Shown: positions 7,780-15,036, counted from the stretch's first letter. The stretch: DNA of 16,258 nucleotides from Clostridia bacterium (GCA_003245395.1 QKDF01000223.1:1-16258), one strand, 5' to 3'. The notes: generated by a model from the letters alone, not told the origin. Translations and numbers: made by a program.

Positions 7780-8478
7780 CTAGTCAACGCCCCGCAAGGC
7801 GACTTCTCCGAAAAACGGCTGGAGAAGCTGCGCAAATTCCCGCATTTCCTCCGGGGAAAAGGGGTGGAGGCCTTGTCCCACAAGGACTCCGGAGTCCACA
7901 AACCGCTGCAGAAAATACCGCGGCGCGCCCTTCAGCCATGCTCCGACGGCCAACAGATCCTCCGCTGTGTGGAACTCGCGCACCAGGGTGGTGCGGAATT
8001 CATAGGCGGTGGAACCGCCCATCAGCAGCGCTGCACTCTCCCGGATGGGAGATACGTCGAACGCTGGCAGACCCACAGTCTCGGGATACCGGGCCGGACT
8101 GTTTTTGATATCCATGGCGACGTAATCCACCAGACCGGAGGTCAAAAGGCCCTCCAGCCGATGGGGAAAGCAGCCGTTGGTGTCCAGCTTCACTGAAAAG
8201 CCCAATTCCTTGACAGCGCGGGCAAAATCCTCTACCCCAGGCTGGAGCAGCGGCTCCCCGCCGGAGATCACCACACCGTCCAAAAGCCCCCGGCGGGTGC
8301 GGAGAAAGTCCAGAACTTCCGGCACCGAATGGGTTTCCGGATTTTCCTCCAGCCGGTTCACCAGCAAGGCATTGTGGCAGAAGGGACAGCGCAAATTGCA
8401 CCCTCCGGTGAACACCGTCGCCGCCAGTTTACCGGGATAATCCACCAGGGACAGCGTCTGCAAGCCGCAGATCCGCAT
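7780..8478 (-). CDS. nrdG: Anaerobic ribonucleotide reductase-activating protein (radical SAM activase)
   Basis: A 232-residue radical SAM activase that uses SAM and a [4Fe-4S] cluster to place the glycyl radical on NrdD. The cluster motif is Cys27, Cys31 and Cys34 (GGCNLRCPFCHN, CX3CX2C), followed by the SGGEPLLQP motif (about 72-80) and LDTNG. The start MRICGLQTLSLVDYPGK matches the longer NrdG2 group rather than the E. coli NrdG of about 150 residues. I chose the ATG at 8478 because AGGAGG (8488-8493) lies 9 nt upstream; an ATG at 8487 overlaps that site. It is transcribed ahead of nrdD, and two NrdR-like boxes flank its promoter. Its partner is the adjacent NrdD. Confidence 0.93.
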   Translation of the reverse strand: MRICGLQTLSLVDYPGKLAATVFTGGCNLRCPFCHNALLVNRLEENPETHSVPEVLDFLRTRRGLLDGVVISGGEPLLQPGVEDFARAVKELGFSVKLDTNGCFPHRLEGLLTSGLVDYVAMDIKNSPARYPETVGLPAFDVSPIRESAALLMGGSTAYEFRTTLVREFHTAEDLLAVGAWLKGAPRYFLQRFVDSGVLVGQGLHPFSPEEMREFAQLLQPFFGEVALRGVD

Positions 8479-8497
8479 GAGCCTCATCCTCCTTGAT

Positions 8498-8513
8498 CCA
8501 CAATATCTTGTTA
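8498..8513. promoter_or_regulatory. NrdR box A at the nrdG promoter
   Basis: CACAATATCTTGTT, with core CAATATCTTG at 8501-8510, matches the NrdR consensus ACACWATATATWGTGT closely. It covers the predicted transcription start just downstream of the -10. Its centre is 32 bp from box B, about three helical turns. Confidence 0.78.
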
Positions 8514-8541
8514 GTATAACACGCCTTGGACACAATAAACA
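8513..8541 (-). promoter_or_regulatory. nrdG promoter (extended -10)
   Basis: On the minus strand TGT-TATACT (hexamer 8513-8518) is an extended -10. The -35 position at 17 bp (8536-8541) is weak, as is common for extended -10 promoters. The -10 lies between the two NrdR-like boxes. Confidence 0.7.
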
Positions 8542-8545
8542 GTTG
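8530..8545. promoter_or_regulatory. NrdR box B at the nrdG promoter
   Basis: ACACAATAAACAGTTG, core at 8533-8542, is a weaker match to the NrdR consensus but keeps the ACACAATA half. It covers the -35 region, and its 32-bp centre spacing from box A is typical of paired NrdR sites. Confidence 0.65.
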
Positions 8546-8596
8546 AAATGCTGCTTTTTTATTGGGAAAAGGCGGAAACCTTTTTGCTCCAGGCGC

Positions 8597-8629
8597 AAAA
8601 AACCACCCCGCGGTATTTCCGCGGGGCGG
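8597..8629 (-). terminator. Rho-independent terminator of the amino acid ABC operon
   Basis: CCCCGCGG arms (8606-8613 with 8619-8626) pair perfectly across a 5-nt loop, extending by two more pairs beyond one mismatch. On the minus strand the stem is followed by TTTTTT (8597-8602). It lies 15 bases after the ATPase stop. Confidence 0.93.
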
Positions 8630-8643
8630 AGACGCGTTGGGAT

Positions 8644-9384
8644 TCAATTATTGCGGAACCGGGAGAGAAAATCCCTGGTTTCCTGCCGCTGCGGGTTCCC
8701 GAAGACCTCGGCGGGTGTGCCCTCTTCGCAGATGACGCCGCTGTTCATGTACACCACGTGGCTGCTCACATCCCGCGCAAAGGCCATCTCGTGGGTGACC
8801 ACCAGCATGGTCATGCCGCCGGTGGCCAGATCCTGCATGACGGAGAGCACCTCGCCCACCATCTCCGGGTCCAGGGCGGAGGTGGGTTCGTCAAACAGCA
8901 GCAGCTCCGGCTCCATGGCCAGCGCCCGGGCGATGGCCACCCGCTGCTTCTGTCCGCCGGAGATCTGCCGGGGTCTGGCGTTGATATAGGGCGCCATGCC
9001 CACATGGCTGAGGTAGCGCACGGCGGCCTCGTGAGCGTCTGTTTTGTTCTTTTTCAGCACCTTCACCTGGCCGACCATGCAGTTTTCCAGCACGGTCATA
9101 TTGTTGAACAGGTTGAAGGACTGGAACACCATGCCCACACGGGCACGGTAGGCGGCTTCGTTCACGCCACGTGCGGCCACGTTTTTCCCGTGGTAGAGAA
9201 TCTCGCCCGAGGTAGGCCGCTCCAGCAGGTTGATGCACCGCAGCAGGGTGGATTTGCCGGAGCCGGAGGCGCCGATGATGCTGGTCACGTCCCCGGGGGA
9301 GACGTTGAAATCGATGTCCCGCAGCACCACGTTGGCGCCGAAGGCCTTGGACAGGTGCCGAACCTCCAGAATCGTTTCAGCCAT
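8644..9384 (-). CDS. Amino acid ABC transporter, ATP-binding protein
   Basis: A 246-residue ATPase of the polar amino acid uptake class; it powers the importer with the permease encoded just upstream. Motifs are Walker [10 protein letters not shown] (38-46), Q-loop Gln88 in VFQSFNLF, signature ISGGQKQ (141-147), Walker B LLLFDEP (161-167) and switch His198 in VTHEM. The length is normal for the HisP/GlnQ group. I chose the ATG at 9384 because GGGGG lies about 7 nt upstream; the frame continues further upstream but into the permease gene. Only one base separates it from the permease stop (TGAGATG), so translation is probably coupled. It is the last gene of the operon. Substrate is set by the binding protein; the riboswitch ahead of the operon points to lysine. 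Confidence 0.95.
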   Translation of the reverse strand: MAETILEVRHLSKAFGANVVLRDIDFNVSPGDVTSIIGASGSGKSTLLRCINLLERPTSGEILYHGKNVAARGVNEAAYRARVGMVFQSFNLFNNMTVLENCMVGQVKVLKKNKTDAHEAAVRYLSHVGMAPYINARPRQISGGQKQRVAIARALAMEPELLLFDEPTSALDPEMVGEVLSVMQDLATGGMTMLVVTHEMAFARDVSSHVVYMNSGVICEEGTPAEVFGNPQRQETRDFLSRFRNN

Positions 9385-9385
9385 C

Positions 9386-10222
9386 TCACTTCCCCCTTTC
9401 CTGTTCCAGGTTGCGCTCAAGCATATCCTCAGGCTTTTTTGGATTGCGGTACGTACCCGCCGTGGGCGTGAGGACATCCGCCTGCACCAGCTCGTAGCTG
9501 TCCGAGCCGTCCATTTTTTTCTCCATCCACCGCAGCAGGAAGGAGGCGATCAGCGTCATGGACAGATAGCCGATCATCTCCACCGTGGCGGAGGGGAAAT
9601 ACTTAAATGTGGCTCCAGCCACGGCGCGGTGGGTAGCGAAAAACTCGGTAAAGCCGATGATGAACATGACGGAGGTATCCTTGATGTTGATAATGAAGTT
9701 GTTGCCGATCTGGGGCATGATGTTGCGCAGGGCTTGCGGCAGGACCACACTGAGCATCGTCTGGAAATGCGTCATGCCAATGGCCTTGGCCCCCTCGGTC
9801 TGACCGGGGTCCACGGACAGGATGCCGCCCCGGACGGACTCGGCCATATAGGCGCCGGTGTTGATGGATACCACCAGAATGGAGACCGCCCAGATGCTGG
9901 AGAACTTCATCTGGTTATTGGTGAAGTAGGGGAGACCGAAGTAGATGAACACGGCCTGCAGAATCATCGGCGTTCCGCGGAATACCTCCACGTAAATCCG
10001 CAGCACCACCCGGATCAGCCCGAGGAAAAACCGCTTGGGCAGACTGTCTGTTTTTGCGCAGGGGATCGTTTGCAGAATGCCGCACGTAAAGCCGATGATA
10101 CAGCCGATCAGTGTACCGATGATTGCCAGAGACAGCGTCTTGCCGATGCCAGCGAGGTACATGGAGCTGTATTTCGCCCAGAGATTGGAGATGTCGGTGG
10201 CCAGCTGGAGGAGATTTACCAT
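9386..10222 (-). CDS. Amino acid ABC transporter, permease
   Basis: A 278-residue inner-membrane permease of the His/Glu/Gln/Arg family, which probably works as a homodimer since no second permease is encoded. It has an N-terminal helix region ([20 protein letters not shown], about 26-45), the [12 protein letters not shown] family motif, and the EAA loop that contacts the ATPase ([20 protein letters not shown], about 165-184). A tail of roughly 45 charged residues follows the last helix, longer than in many relatives. The ATG at 10222 has GGGAG 9 nt upstream; an in-frame ATG further upstream has no good site. A 12-bp hairpin lies between this gene and the binding-protein gene. Confidence 0.93.
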   Translation of the reverse strand: MVNLLQLATDISNLWAKYSSMYLAGIGKTLSLAIIGTLIGCIIGFTCGILQTIPCAKTDSLPKRFFLGLIRVVLRIYVEVFRGTPMILQAVFIYFGLPYFTNNQMKFSSIWAVSILVVSINTGAYMAESVRGGILSVDPGQTEGAKAIGMTHFQTMLSVVLPQALRNIMPQIGNNFIINIKDTSVMFIIGFTEFFATHRAVAGATFKYFPSATVEMIGYLSMTLIASFLLRWMEKKMDGSDSYELVQADVLTPTAGTYRNPKKPEDMLERNLEQERGK

Positions 10223-10273
10223 TTGGAGGTGCTCCCTTCTTGTATGGAATCGGGAAATGCAGAATACGGGGTA

Positions 10274-10301
10274 AGGCGAGGGGATTTGCATCCCCTCGCC
10301 T
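10274..10301 (-). other. Intercistronic hairpin between binding protein and permease genes
   Basis: A perfect 12-bp stem (10274-10285 with 10290-10301) closed by a 4-nt loop. On the minus strand it is followed by TACCCCG, with no T-run, so it is not a standard terminator. It lies 19 bases after the binding-protein stop. Such hairpins commonly protect the upstream mRNA from 3' decay, giving more binding protein than permease; that role here is inferred. Confidence 0.8.
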
Positions 10302-10320
10302 GAGAGTTCGGCGGAAAGCC

Positions 10321-11238
10321 TCAGCCGCCGATGGGCTGGACGGAGATGGCCTTGGCCATCAGCGCATTGAAGTCGTCGGCGTTCATGGTGGAGAGCACCT
10401 TGTTCAGGTCGTCCTTAAGTACGGTGTTGCCCTTGCGGACGGAGATGCCGATGTTCACGTCCTCGTCGGAGACCTTGAAGTCATCGCCGCTGTTGGCAAA
10501 GTTCAGAACCTTCAGGTCGGGATAGGCGGCCACGGCGCCCTGAGCGGTGGGCATGTCGGTGCAGACGAAGTCCACGGTGCCGGTTTCCAGAGCCATGAGC
10601 ATGGCGGGGGCGGATTCAGCCGCGGTCTGCACCTTCGCACCCTGGATCTGGGGCAGGCAGGTGTCATACCAAATGGTGCCCAGCTGGCTGGTGCAGGTGC
10701 CGCCGGCGAGGTCGGACAGACCCTTGGCATCGGCGAACTTGCTGTCGGCCTTGGTCAGGCACACGATGGTGGCATACAGGTACGGGCCGGCAAAGTCTAC
10801 TTCCTCGGCGCGCTCGGCAGTCATGGACTGGCCGGCGATGACGGCGTCAATGGTACCGGCCTGGACGGCGGGGATCAGGGAATCCCAGTCCATCCGTACG
10901 ACTTCCAGCTTCCAGCCGTTGGCTTCGCACAGCTTCTGGGCCATCATGATATCATAGCCGTTGGCATACTCGCCGTTGGCGTTGCTGATGGGTACGGCGC
11001 CGTTGGAATCGTCCGGCTGAGACCAGTTGTAGGGGGCGTAAGCGCACTCCATGGCCACGGTGAGCACACCGTCCTCCACCCCGGTGGAGGTATCGCCGGA
11101 GGCGGCGGCAGAGGCGGAAGCGGAGCCGGACGCAGAGCCGGACGCACTGGCGGAGGCGGCAGGTGCGGCGGTACCGCCGCAGGCAGCCAGAGACAAGGAC
11201 ATAGCCAGAGCCATGGCAAAAGCAAAGATCTTCTTCAT
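10321..11238 (-). CDS. Amino acid ABC transporter, substrate-binding lipoprotein (probably lysine)
   Basis: A 305-residue extracellular binding protein of the bacterial SBP family 3. It has a lipoprotein signal: MKK, a hydrophobic stretch, then lipobox SLAAC with Cys20 as the lipidated residue. A linker of about 32 residues made almost only of Ala, Ser and Gly follows. The binding domain begins near EDGVLTVAMECAYAPYNW and contains the usual GYDIMMAQKLCE and AVIAGQSMTAERAEEVDFAGPY blocks. The second of two adjacent ATGs (11238) is the likelier start because AAGGA lies 6 nt away, against 3 nt for the ATG at 11241. It is first in the operon, preceded by a lysine riboswitch and terminator. Family 3 proteins bind many polar amino acids; lysine is inferred from the riboswitch. 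Confidence 0.94.
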   Translation of the reverse strand: MKKIFAFAMALAMSLSLAACGGTAAPAASASASGSASGSASASAAASGDTSTGVEDGVLTVAMECAYAPYNWSQPDDSNGAVPISNANGEYANGYDIMMAQKLCEANGWKLEVVRMDWDSLIPAVQAGTIDAVIAGQSMTAERAEEVDFAGPYLYATIVCLTKADSKFADAKGLSDLAGGTCTSQLGTIWYDTCLPQIQGAKVQTAAESAPAMLMALETGTVDFVCTDMPTAQGAVAAYPDLKVLNFANSGDDFKVSDEDVNIGISVRKGNTVLKDDLNKVLSTMNADDFNALMAKAISVQPIGG

Positions 11239-11317
11239 CATCGTTCCTTCTTTCGTGAATATCGTACTGCGCGGCGCTGCAGGAGCCGATCTTCCGGAGC
11301 GCCGCGGCCGGAAGAAC

Positions 11318-11345
11318 AAAAAAAGACCGCTTACGCAAAGCGGTC
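11318..11345 (-). terminator. Riboswitch-controlled terminator in the ABC operon leader
   Basis: On the minus strand GACCGCTT (11345-11338) pairs with AAGCGGTC (11332-11325) across TGCGT, followed by seven T residues. It lies between the lysine aptamer and the binding-protein gene, as expected for an attenuator. A competing antiterminator is visible: the aptamer's 3' end (AAGCG at 11388-11384 and a following ATGG) can pair with CCAT...CGCTT (11350-11338), which takes up the terminator's 5' arm. Confidence 0.9.
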
Positions 11346-11378
11346 CATGGAAAAGCGGTCTATTCCCGTTCAGCCATT

Positions 11379-11540
11379 GATAGCGCTTCACAAAAAAATC
11401 TGTGACAGTCCGACAGGTATTCCCTGACGGCCCAGGTATCCCGGAATCAGGCAGTTCCGAAACCCTTCGGCAGTGGCCCCTTTCCCGCGGCGGCTGCCTG
11501 CCGCCCCATCACGGTACTGATGTACACTGCACCTCTATCT
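11379..11540 (-). ncRNA. Lysine riboswitch (L-box) aptamer
   Basis: The minus-strand leader matches the lysine aptamer. It has AGATAGAGGTGC at the 5' side (about 11540-11529), the conserved GAAAGGGG (11484-11477) followed by GCCGAAG (11471-11465), and CTGTCA (11408-11403). A P5 hairpin forms from TCACA/TGTGA (11405-11388), and CTATC (11383-11379) pairs with the opening GATAG (11539-11535) as P1. The order and spacing follow the Bacillus subtilis lysC leader, and the length of about 160 nt fits. With the following terminator it should switch the operon off when lysine is plentiful; the off-direction is inferred. Confidence 0.93.
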
Positions 11541-11559
11541 AGCGATCCAATTTGCTGGT

Positions 11560-11588
11560 ATCCTATCACGCACGCGTCCTTCTGTCAA
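11560..11588 (-). promoter_or_regulatory. Promoter of the riboswitch-ABC operon
   Basis: On the minus strand TTGACA (11583-11588) and TAGGAT (11560-11565) are 17 bp apart, with TGA just before the -10 (extended form). Transcription would begin near 11553, shortly before the aptamer. Confidence 0.85.
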
Positions 11589-11652
11589 CTGCCTTTCCAA
11601 GAAAAGCAGTGATTTTTGTGCAGAAAGAATAAAAATGTAGAAGGGACGGCGG

Positions 11653-11666
11653 CGGTGTGCTATCAT
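11653..11666 (+). promoter_or_regulatory. Probable extended -10 promoter of the PAP2 gene
   Basis: TGC-TATCAT (hexamer 11661-11666) is an extended -10. The -35 position has no good match. It fires away from the riboswitch promoter, so the two operons are divergent across about 70 bp. Confidence 0.45.
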
Positions 11667-11736
11667 AGGAAAACAGACGGTTTTGACCGCTGCGCCGGAG
11701 AGCTTTTCCGGACGGAAGCGGAGAAAGGAAAGACGA

Positions 11737-12270
11737 ATGCAGGCAGTGGAACTCTCCATTCTCAACTGGATACAGTCGCATTGCGCCTGCGGCTTCCTGG
11801 ATGCCGCGGCGCCTTTCGTCAGCGCACTGAGCAATCACGGCGAGATCTGGATCGCCCTGGCGCTGGTGCTGCTGGGGCTGAAAGGGCACCGCAGGGCGGG
11901 ACTGATACTGGCCGTGGCGCTGCTTCTGGATCTGATTATCTGCAACGGACTGATAAAGCCGCTGGTGGGCCGGGTGCGGCCATGCGACGTGAATACGGCG
12001 GTGCGGCTTCTGATTCCGCGCCCGACGGACGCCTCCTTTCCCTCCGGGCACACGGCGGTCTCCTTCGCCGCGGTTTCCGCGCTGCGGACAGCGGGGGAGC
12101 CGGCTTGGATTCCCGCGCTGGTGCTCGCCTGCGCCATTGCGTTTTCCAGACTGTACTTAGATGTCCACTGGCCCAGCGACATACTGGGCGGGATCGTACT
12201 GGGGTGGACCCTGGGCATTCTGTCACAATATTTGGTGTGCTGGGGCGGGCGGCGTTTGCAAAGTCGGTGA
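11737..12270 (+). CDS. PAP2-family membrane phosphatase
   Basis: A 177-residue membrane phosphatase of the PAP2/PgpB type; relatives remove phosphate from phosphatidic acid, phosphatidylglycerol phosphate or undecaprenyl pyrophosphate. All three signature blocks are present: Lys74-X6-Arg81-Pro82 (KPLVGRVRP), Pro102-Ser-Gly-His105 (PSGHT, with the catalytic histidine), and Ser137-Arg138-X5-His144-X3-Asp148 (SRLYLDVHWPSD, with the nucleophile histidine). Hydrophobic helices surround them. I chose the ATG at 11737 because AGGA ends 7 nt upstream; the longer frame adds a basic, non-hydrophobic leader with no ribosome site. It appears to be a single gene. Substrate cannot be told; the small size suits an undecaprenyl pyrophosphate or phosphatidylglycerol phosphate phosphatase. 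Confidence 0.92.
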   Translation: MQAVELSILNWIQSHCACGFLDAAAPFVSALSNHGEIWIALALVLLGLKGHRRAGLILAVALLLDLIICNGLIKPLVGRVRPCDVNTAVRLLIPRPTDASFPSGHTAVSFAAVSALRTAGEPAWIPALVLACAIAFSRLYLDVHWPSDILGGIVLGWTLGILSQYLVCWGGRRLQSR

Positions 12271-12279
12271 AACTTTTTT
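12260..12279 (+). terminator. Weak terminator-like hairpin at the PAP2 stop
   Basis: AAAGT (12260-12264) pairs with ACTTT (12272-12276) across a 7-nt loop that contains most of the stop region, followed by TTT. The stem is only five AT-rich pairs, so termination is doubtful and read-through to the c-di-GMP gene is possible. Confidence 0.35.
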
Positions 12280-12331
12280 GGTCTGATATAGCAGAAAAAG
12301 ATTGTTGGATTTTGGCAAAAAGTGTTTCTTT

Positions 12332-12417
12332 TTGAAGAAATTTGTAGTATGATAAAAAAGGTATAGTATTGATATAAAAACAAAACGGTTGAAATTGTAT
12401 TTCCGGAGGTGCACAAA
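12332..12417 (+). promoter_or_regulatory. AT-rich leader of the c-di-GMP gene; candidate promoter and ribosome site
   Basis: The 147-bp gap before the gene is AT-rich, unlike its surroundings. Candidate elements are TTGTAG (12342-12347) with TAGTAT (12364-12369) at 16 bp; several other AT hexamers compete, so the exact promoter is uncertain. The ribosome site GGAGG at 12405-12409 is clear and decides the GTG start at 12418 (8-nt spacing). Confidence 0.45.
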
Positions 12418-14934
12418 GTGAAAGCATGGTACGGCAAGCAAAAGGTCCTGCTGGTCGATGGAGATCGGGATCGCCGTGCCCGGATTGAAAAGATGCTGGA
12501 GGAGCGGTACCAGGTGGTATCCGCTCTGGACGGAGAAATGGCGCTGGAGATTCTGGAAAAGGAACGCAATTTTTCCGCCATCATGCTTCAATGCAATCTT
12601 CCGGGTGTAAGCGGGTTTGATGTCATGATCCGCCTTCATACCAGTCGCGCACTGGCGGCCGTCCCTGTGCTGGCTATCGGAAGAAAAGAGGATGAACTCA
12701 AGGCACTGTCCTTGGGTGCGGTTTCCTTTATTTACGACACGACTGACGATCTGCTGTGGGTTTACCGGATGCAGAATCTGCTCAGCACACTGCGGGTGGA
12801 TGCGGATTTCGACTCCATGACCGGCCTGCTGCTGCGCGACCGGTTTCTGGCTGATGCCCGGCGCCTGTTCTCCACAGGGGATCAGAAATATGTAATGGTC
12901 TATTTGAATATTGAGCGGTTTGAGGTGCTCAACGATCTGTTTGGCCAGAGTACGGGTGATCAGGTTCTGCGGGTTCTGGGCGGAAAACTGTTTTCTATCC
13001 GGGGCAAAGGCGTCGCGGGACGTCTGGGCGGCGACCATTTTGCCATCTGCTGTACGCGGGACAGCCTGGATACGGAGCGGCTGCGTCGGCTGGGCGGGGA
13101 TGTGGCGCTGCAGCTACGGATGAAGTATGACTTGCGGGTATGCTGCGGCATTTATGAAATCGACGACTCCACGCTGCCTGTGGAGCAGATCTGTGACCGG
13201 GCGCAAATGGCCCTGACCGCCATGTCCAAATTCAATGGCGACTGCGTTTCCTACTACAGCGAAGAGATGCGCCGGGATCTGCTCTGGGAGCAGACAGTGG
13301 CCGCTCAGATGCAGGAGGCGCTCGACGGTGGGCAGTTTCAGCTCTATCTCCAGCCAATCTACAGCCTGACCACGGAACGCCCCGTCTCCGCTGAGGCTTT
13401 GGTGCGCTGGATTCATCCGGAGCTGGGAATCATTCCGCCTTATAAATTCATTCCCATCTTTGAGCGCAACGGCTTTATCACCAAGCTGGACTGGTTTGTA
13501 TGGGAGGAAGTGTTCCGCTTCCTGGCCCGACGTAAGCAGGAGGGTTTGTCCGACATTTCCATCTCAGTCAACATGTCCCGCATCGACATCTATAGCGGTG
13601 ATGTCTGCCAGAAGCTGAGTATCCTGGTGAAAAAATACGGTGTGGACCCGTCCCTGCTGCGCATTGAGGTGACGGAGAGCGCTTATATGCACGATGCTCA
13701 ACAGCTGCTTGAGACGATCCGGAAGCTCAATGCGGCGGGTTTTGCAGTCATGATGGATGATTTCGGCAGCGGATACTCCTCTTTGAATATGCTGATGGAT
13801 ATGCCCGTGTCCACCCTGAAGGTGGATATGCGTTTTGTGCGGGACGTGGGCAGCGAGGAGCGCAGCAACTGCATGATGAGCAGCATCGTGCGCATGGCAA
13901 AATGGCTGGAGATGACCGTGGTAGCTGAGGGTGTGGAAAACCGCACACAACTGGACTATCTGCGCTCCATCGGCTGCGATCGGGTACAGGGCTACTATTA
14001 TGCCAAGCCCATGCCCATTGTGGAGTTCTCTGAGAAGTTGGATGACTATGCGAAGCTGAGCACCGGCGACTGCGACGCGGAGGGCTGCGACGAAGAGATT
14101 GACCTTGAGGGAATCTGGAACGCAATCATGGACAGTGAGCGCCTGCTGGGTGAACGGATCGGCGCCGTGGGCATTTATGAACTGGCCGGTGACACTGTGG
14201 AAATCCTTCAGGTCAACGATACATATTATAAAACGATGGAGACCACGCCGGAGGCGATGTTCCGTGATACCCAGGGCGCCCTGGCCTGGCTGCGGAAAGA
14301 AGATCGGGCGCCGCTGCGCCGGGCTCTGGATGCGGCCAGGGAAACGGGCCGGGTGCAAGAAGTGGTCGTAGGTCGATATATGAACTCCGAGCGGGTGAAG
14401 CATTTGCTCTGCAGTGTGGGGTATCTGGGACGGAAGGATAATCGATTTATCTATATCTTTTTCAGCCGCGATGTCTCCGGCTTGGACTGCAGTCTCTCCA
14501 TTCAGATGACAGAATATTCTCCCAACCAGGAATCCGAAGATGGAGCGAACGGACGCCATAAAATTCTGATTGTGGAAGATAATCAGGTCAATCGCCTGAT
14601 GCTGCGGAAAATCCTATCTGAAGACTATGATGTGCTGGAAGCGCAGAATGGACAGGAAGGCTTGGATCTGCTGGGGCGGCAGAATATTTCCGCCGTTTTG
14701 CTGGATATCATTATGCCCATCGTGGACGGCTATGAGTTCCTGCGCAGAAAGGCGGCAGACCCGGAGCTGCGGGAGATCCCGGTGATGGTTCTGTCTCAGA
14801 CGGAGACGCTGGAGGGACAGGAAAAGGCCAAGGAGCTGGGGGCGTGCGGATTCATCCGCAAGCCTTACGAGCCGGCGAAGCTCAAACAGCAGCTCAACAA
14901 GCTGATCAACCAGATAGAGGGCGTTCCCCTGTAA
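12418..14934 (+). CDS. REC-GGDEF-EAL-PAS-like-REC protein, probable c-di-GMP phosphodiesterase
   Basis: An 838-residue soluble signalling protein. Domain order: receiver 1 (about 8-122), GGDEF (about 130-280), EAL (about 292-545), a PAS-like domain (about 562-688) and receiver 2 (about 714-832). The EAL domain keeps what is needed to hydrolyse c-di-GMP: EALVR (Glu326), Asn385, Glu420 (EVTES), DDFGSGYSSL (Asp447, Asp448), Lys468, Glu504 (AEGVE) and Gln524. The GGDEF looks inactive: signature GGDHF (204-208), and the metal-site segment reads LNIERFEVLND. Receiver 1 has Gln58 where the phosphorylated Asp belongs and lacks the conserved Lys; receiver 2 keeps Asp763 and Lys815. The start is GTG 12418; a GTG at 12409 overlaps the ribosome site. 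No transmembrane segment is seen, and no histidine kinase gene is nearby. A strong terminator follows. Confidence 0.93.
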   Translation: MKAWYGKQKVLLVDGDRDRRARIEKMLEERYQVVSALDGEMALEILEKERNFSAIMLQCNLPGVSGFDVMIRLHTSRALAAVPVLAIGRKEDELKALSLGAVSFIYDTTDDLLWVYRMQNLLSTLRVDADFDSMTGLLLRDRFLADARRLFSTGDQKYVMVYLNIERFEVLNDLFGQSTGDQVLRVLGGKLFSIRGKGVAGRLGGDHFAICCTRDSLDTERLRRLGGDVALQLRMKYDLRVCCGIYEIDDSTLPVEQICDRAQMALTAMSKFNGDCVSYYSEEMRRDLLWEQTVAAQMQEALDGGQFQLYLQPIYSLTTERPVSAEALVRWIHPELGIIPPYKFIPIFERNGFITKLDWFVWEEVFRFLARRKQEGLSDISISVNMSRIDIYSGDVCQKLSILVKKYGVDPSLLRIEVTESAYMHDAQQLLETIRKLNAAGFAVMMDDFGSGYSSLNMLMDMPVSTLKVDMRFVRDVGSEERSNCMMSSIVRMAKWLEMTVVAEGVENRTQLDYLRSIGCDRVQGYYYAKPMPIVEFSEKLDDYAKLSTGDCDAEGCDEEIDLEGIWNAIMDSERLLGERIGAVGIYELAGDTVEILQVNDTYYKTMETTPEAMFRDTQGALAWLRKEDRAPLRRALDAARETGRVQEVVVGRYMNSERVKHLLCSVGYLGRKDNRFIYIFFSRDVSGLDCSLSIQMTEYSPNQESEDGANGRHKILIVEDNQVNRLMLRKILSEDYDVLEAQNGQEGLDLLGRQNISAVLLDIIMPIVDGYEFLRRKAADPELREIPVMVLSQTETLEGQEKAKELGACGFIRKPYEPAKLKQQLNKLINQIEGVPL

Positions 14935-14967
14935 CAGAGATAGGTCATGCGTTCTTTCGATGTAATG

Positions 14968-15009
14968 AAAAAAGATCTCCTTCCCATACCGGGGAAGGAG
15001 ATCTTTTTT
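14968..15009. terminator. Strong bidirectional terminator after the c-di-GMP gene
   Basis: A perfect 18-bp stem (14968-14985 with 14992-15009) with a 6-nt loop. Six T residues end the plus-strand arm and six A residues open it, so it works in either direction. It isolates the c-di-GMP gene from the biotin operon. Confidence 0.94.
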
Positions 15010-15036
15010 GCCTGCATGGAGCGTCGAGCTGCACAA

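Noticed and set aside
10274..10301. Rho-independent terminator between the lipoprotein and permease genes
   Set aside because: The stem is strong but has no T-run on the coding strand, so it was recorded as an intercistronic hairpin instead.
10123..11427. A 434-codon plus-strand frame across the ABC lipoprotein gene and riboswitch
   Set aside because: Shadow of the lipoprotein gene; it would translate the riboswitch and terminator, and its G/H/V-rich composition is not protein-like.
12409..12417. GTG at 12409 as the start of the c-di-GMP protein
   Set aside because: It overlaps the GGAGG ribosome site itself; GTG 12418 has ideal spacing.
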